Positions 7,108 to 9,236 of a stretch of DNA of 9,236 nt are shown piece by piece. This DNA is from Bacillota bacterium (GTDB taxonomy: Bacteria > Bacillota > Clostridia > Oscillospirales > Oscillospiraceae), in the NCBI GenBank assembly GCA_029268085.1, contig JAJUHD010000098.1:1-9236 (forward strand), in the 5' to 3' direction. Numbering within the stretch: the stretch's first letter is position 1; every line of letters begins with the position of its first letter. The notes below the pieces were generated by a model that worked only from the letters and a program-made list of their open reading frames with translations, had not been told where the DNA came from and ran no database searches. The position numbers and the translations under genes were made by a program.

Positions 7108-7761
7108 ATGCCCGAAAACAAGCCGCGAATTTCAAAAGCTGCGCTGGGGAGAATAAGCCAGTATCTGAACTATCTGAAAAAACTGCCGGAAGGAGCGTAT
7201 CCGTACATTTCCTCGACGATAATAGCCGAGGAGCTCGGGCTCAATCAGGTCCAGGTCAGGAAGGATCTCGCCTGCGTGGGAAACGGCGGAAAACCGAAAA
7301 TCGGCTATAAGCGCAGCGAACTTATCTCCGACATAGAGCACTTCCTTGGTCATGACGACAGCTCGGACGCGGTGCTGGTCGGGGTGGGCAATCTGGGCAA
7401 GGCGCTTTTGGCTTACGGCAACTTCAATAAATACGGTCTTAACATAATAGCGGCCTTTGACAGCGACAAAAACCTTATCGGCAGCCAGATAGCCGGAAAA
7501 ACGGTATACTCGGTAGACAAGATCCCCGAACTCTGCAAAACCCTCAATGTAAAGATAGGAATAATAACTGTTCCGGCCTCGGAGGCGCAGGAGGTCTGCA
7601 ACAGGCTGATTGACGGCGGCGTCCGTGCGATATGGAATTTTGCGCCCGCAATCATTTCTGTGCCTAAAAGGGTAGTTATAAAAAACGAGGACATGGCGGC
7701 TTCTCTTGCGGTGCTTTCAAAGATGCTAAAAGAGAATCTGCTCAATTACGGTGCGGATTGA
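7108..7761 (+). CDS. rex: Rex-family redox-sensing transcriptional repressor
   Basis: Rex proteins bind operators when NADH/NAD+ is low and release them when NADH rises. This 217-residue protein has a winged-helix domain (about 1-75) with recognition helix LNQVQVRKDLA (45-55), then a Rossmann domain with GVGNLGKAL (92-100), an acidic FDSD (117-120), and the family signature IWNFAPA (175-181). A C-terminal helix DMAASLAVLSKML mediates dimerisation in relatives. ATG at 7108 is chosen because GGAGGTGA (7096-7103) precedes it; a TTG at 7066 lies in the promoter. After RKDLA, the wing reads CVGNGGKPKIGY where well-studied Rex proteins have a segment like SYFGEFGKRGVGY, so this may be a divergent paralogue with a different operator. 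It is a natural candidate to control the NADH-consuming genes upstream. Confidence 0.92.
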   Translation: MPENKPRISKAALGRISQYLNYLKKLPEGAYPYISSTIIAEELGLNQVQVRKDLACVGNGGKPKIGYKRSELISDIEHFLGHDDSSDAVLVGVGNLGKALLAYGNFNKYGLNIIAAFDSDKNLIGSQIAGKTVYSVDKIPELCKTLNVKIGIITVPASEAQEVCNRLIDGGVRAIWNFAPAIISVPKRVVIKNEDMAASLAVLSKMLKENLLNYGAD

Positions 7762-7771
7762 GGAGGAAAAA

Positions 7772-8164
7772 ATGCTTGAAGCTGGAATAAAGGGCAATCA
7801 AACGACAGCGGTGACGCAGCAGAATACGGCCAAAGCCCTAGGCAGCGGGGGACTTGAGGTGTTTGCGACCCCGGCAATGATAGCGCTGATGGAAAAGACG
7901 GCGGCGGAGAGCGTTTCCGGCCTGCTTGAAGAGGGCTGGGGAACGGTAGGTATTTCCTTAAATGTGAAGCACACGGCGCCCACTCCTGTCGGAATGAAGG
8001 TTACCTGCGAGAGCGTGCTGACTGAGGTGGACGGAAAGCGGCTTGTTTTCGAGGTAACTGCAAGCGACGAAAAAGGAGTCATAGGCAGCGGCATCCATGA
8101 GAGATTCATTATAAACAATGAAAAGTTTATGCAGAAGGTAAACGAGAAACTGAAAAATGCCTGA
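7772..8164 (+). CDS. Small hotdog-fold acyl-CoA thioesterase, FlK-like
   Basis: This 130-residue protein is a single hotdog domain. VFATPAMIALMEKTA (30-44) and ISLNVKHTAPTPVG (61-74) are characteristic of the thioesterase subfamily that includes fluoroacetyl-CoA thioesterase FlK. T33, E41 and H67 have exactly the spacing of the FlK catalytic residues T42, E50 and H76 (8 and 26 residues). It probably hydrolyses a small acyl-CoA. The start is ATG at 7772: AGGAGG (7761-7766) reuses the last base of the rex stop codon, so translation is probably coupled to rex. It may return CoA from a dead-end or toxic thioester made by the neighbouring enzymes; fluoroacetate itself is not implied. Twin terminators follow. 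Confidence 0.85.
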   Translation: MLEAGIKGNQTTAVTQQNTAKALGSGGLEVFATPAMIALMEKTAAESVSGLLEEGWGTVGISLNVKHTAPTPVGMKVTCESVLTEVDGKRLVFEVTASDEKGVIGSGIHERFIINNEKFMQKVNEKLKNA

Positions 8165-8212
8165 GCACAGATATCCGAAGGGCGAGAAATCCCTTTCCGC
8201 TCCTTCAATCTG

Positions 8213-8249
8213 AAAATCCCTGTCCGCGCTTGCGCGGACAGGGATTTTT
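8213..8249. terminator. Strong intrinsic terminator after the thioesterase gene
   Basis: AAAATCCCTGTCCGCGC (8213-8229) and GCGCGGACAGGGATTTT (8232-8248) are exact reverse complements, up to 17 bp, with the tip relaxing to a TTGC loop. The A-run on the left and the T-run on the right would let it work in both directions. It ends the rex-thioesterase transcript. Confidence 0.92.
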
Positions 8250-8260
8250 CGGCTTACAAG

Positions 8261-8285
8261 AAGCACGCTGAGCGCGTGTTTTTTT
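8261..8285 (+). terminator. Second, backup terminator
   Basis: CACGC (8264-8268) pairs with GCGTG (8274-8278) around a TGAGC loop and is followed by seven T residues (8279-8285). The AAG before the stem can extend pairing into the T-run. It lies 12 bases after the first terminator and probably catches read-through. Confidence 0.7.
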
Positions 8286-8416
8286 AGTATAATGGAAAAG
8301 GAGAGCGGCGTACGGTAACCGGCTTTGCGAGCGTATCGGCTCTGCTGTTGTCACGGCAAAAATTGTTTAGAGTTTCGTTTTCACTATGGTCAATATTTTT
8401 ATAACTTCCGGTGCTT

Positions 8417-8444
8417 TTGACTTTATTTTACAGTATGATATACT
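8417..8444 (+). promoter_or_regulatory. Predicted sigma-A promoter for the SLH gene
   Basis: TTGACT (8417-8422) and TATACT (8439-8444) are 16 bases apart, and TGA directly before the -10 (8436-8438) gives an extended -10 TGnTATACT. Transcription would start near 8451, leaving an unusually long leader of about 200 bases before the TTG start at 8650. Confidence 0.65.
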
Positions 8445-8466
8445 TATTCAGGCGTATAGTGGCATG

Positions 8467-8550
8467 CTGTCCTAAATATTAATGCCTGCCCGGCTTTTCA
8501 AAAAGCAGTTGCATTTAAGCGCTATCGCTGTCTTTACATTTAGGAAGCAG
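8467..8550 (+). promoter_or_regulatory. Possible structured RNA leader (three-way junction)
   Basis: TCCTAAAT (8470-8477) is complementary to ATTTAGGA (8538-8545), and CTG (8467-8469) to CAG (8548-8550) across a two-base bulge. Inside this outer stem are two small hairpins: GCTTT/AAAGC at 8493-8506 and AGCG-CTAT-CGCT at 8518-8529. The fold resembles a riboswitch-like junction, but I do not recognise a known class, and the short AT-rich pairs could arise by chance. Confidence 0.3.
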
Positions 8551-8649
8551 GGTTTATGTGCAAACAATGATTGTCTATAGTGATTGGAATTTAAGACAGA
8601 GTAACTTTTGTTCAGCAAAATAATAAAACATAATAAAGGGGCTTATACT

Positions 8650-9236
8650 TTGAAATATTTGAAAAGATTGTCAATCCTGATTTTAATAATAACCATTGTA
8701 ACAGCATTTGCTGCCGCGGCGTCGGCTCATAGCCATCCTGGTTCTTCACCGCATGCAGCGCCAGCCGTATCAGATTGGGCGCAGAAGGAAGTGAGAAGAG
8801 CGCGTGAGCTGGGGCTTGTGCCTGAAATGTTATTTGAGAATTATAGAGGTACAGAAGCCGTTTTTCTTAATGATTATTCTGTACCTGTTACAAGGGAGCA
8901 ATATATCAGGATAGCCATGGAATTTGTTGCGTTACAGCAGCATTGTGACAGCGAAAGCCTTAACGGCCTGGTCTCGCGTTATTTGGCCGAAAAAAGCGAG
9001 GACGGATATTTTGTAAAAAATGTATTTACCGACGATACCGGCTACGCTTCCATTGCATATTATCTTGGCCTTGTTAAAGGCCGGGGGAACGGTATTTTTG
9101 ATCCTAAGGGACTAATTACCAGACAGGAAGCGGCCGTTATACTGACCCGCGCTTACGGCGTCTGCGGAGGAAAAATGCCGAAGCAAGATGAGAAAATAAC
9201 AAGCTATAAGGATGAGAAAAGTATTGCCGATTGGGC
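8650..9236 (+). CDS. Secreted S-layer homology (SLH) domain protein, 5' part only
   Basis: The frame is open to the window end (195 complete codons) and lacks its stop. Translation probably starts at TTG 8650: AAAGGGG (8635-8641) lies eight bases upstream, and no ATG in frame precedes the signal sequence. Residues 1-26 form a signal peptide: KYLKR, a hydrophobic core LSILILIITIVTAF, and a likely cleavage after ASA-26. Residues 40-95 resemble a first SLH unit (SDWAQKEVRRARELGLVP, then VPVTREQYIRIAMEF) with an insertion between its halves. Residues 126-170 are a canonical SLH unit (FTDDTGYASIAYYLGLVKGR, then FDPKGLITRQEAAVILTRAY). A third starts near 184 (TSYKDEKSIADW). SLH units tether proteins to cell-wall polymers. 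What the missing C-terminal part does is unknown. Its codon use is more AT-rich than that of the operon upstream. Confidence 0.85.
   Translation, partial: MKYLKRLSILILIITIVTAFAAAASAHSHPGSSPHAAPAVSDWAQKEVRRARELGLVPEMLFENYRGTEAVFLNDYSVPVTREQYIRIAMEFVALQQHCDSESLNGLVSRYLAEKSEDGYFVKNVFTDDTGYASIAYYLGLVKGRGNGIFDPKGLITRQEAAVILTRAYGVCGGKMPKQDEKITSYKDEKSIADW

Larger units (their letters stand above)
8286..8649. other. Intergenic region upstream of the SLH protein gene
   Basis: No convincing coding frame is seen; an ATG at 8292 opens only eight codons. The first part (8296-8360) is GC-rich and carries CGGT-A-ACCG; the rest is AT-rich. A promoter lies at 8417-8444 and a possible folded leader at 8467-8550. 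Base composition differs from the acyl-CoA operon, marking a boundary between unrelated units. Confidence 0.6.

Noticed and set aside
8288..8293. TATAAT directly after the second terminator as a promoter.
   Set aside because: The -35 position falls in the GC-rich terminator stem without similarity to TTGACA. The promoter at 8417-8444 is much better.

Overview
The window looks like chromosomal DNA from a Clostridia-type Firmicute. The reasons are the end of an rRNA operon in the order 5S rRNA then tRNA-Asn with an encoded CCA, strong AGGAGG ribosome binding sites, a Rex-family repressor, an EtfB with electron-bifurcating motifs, and an SLH-domain secreted protein. The placement is an inference. 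The phylum Synergistota is the main alternative I considered, because Ile ATA codons are frequent in otherwise GC-rich genes.

Layout. Bases 1-290 hold the tail of an rRNA operon: 5S rRNA, an 18-bp perfect palindrome, tRNA-Asn and a terminator. Bases 290-605 are an AT-rich spacer with a 22-bp near-perfect palindrome and a good sigma-A promoter (TTGTGA-17-TATATT). Bases 606-7038 carry five co-directional genes with short gaps: a Pct/YdiF-type CoA-transferase, an acyl-CoA dehydrogenase, EtfB, EtfA with an N-terminal two-cluster ferredoxin domain, and, after a 102-base gap with two hairpins, an AMP-forming acyl-CoA synthetase. A second promoter then drives rex and a translationally coupled small hotdog thioesterase of the FlK type (7108-8164). 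Two consecutive terminators close this unit. The last kilobase is a lower-GC region with its own promoter, a possibly structured leader, and the 5' part of a secreted SLH-domain protein that runs off the window end.

How the genes fit together. The five enzymes match by family the parts list of the caffeate-respiration (car) operon of Acetobacterium woodii: ATP-dependent ligase to prime, CoA-transferase to recycle CoA from product to substrate, acyl-CoA dehydrogenase working as an enoyl-CoA reductase, and an EtfBA pair whose EtfA carries the ferredoxin domain. The gene order is different and a Rex regulator and a thioesterase lie next to it. The likely role is reduction of an unsaturated carboxylic acid as an NADH-linked, possibly electron-bifurcating, electron sink. 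The substrate cannot be read from the sequence: acrylate, an aryl-acrylate or a short-chain enoate are all possible. No dehydratase, hydratase or thiolase gene is present here, which argues against a complete lactate-to-propionate or butyrate operon in this window.
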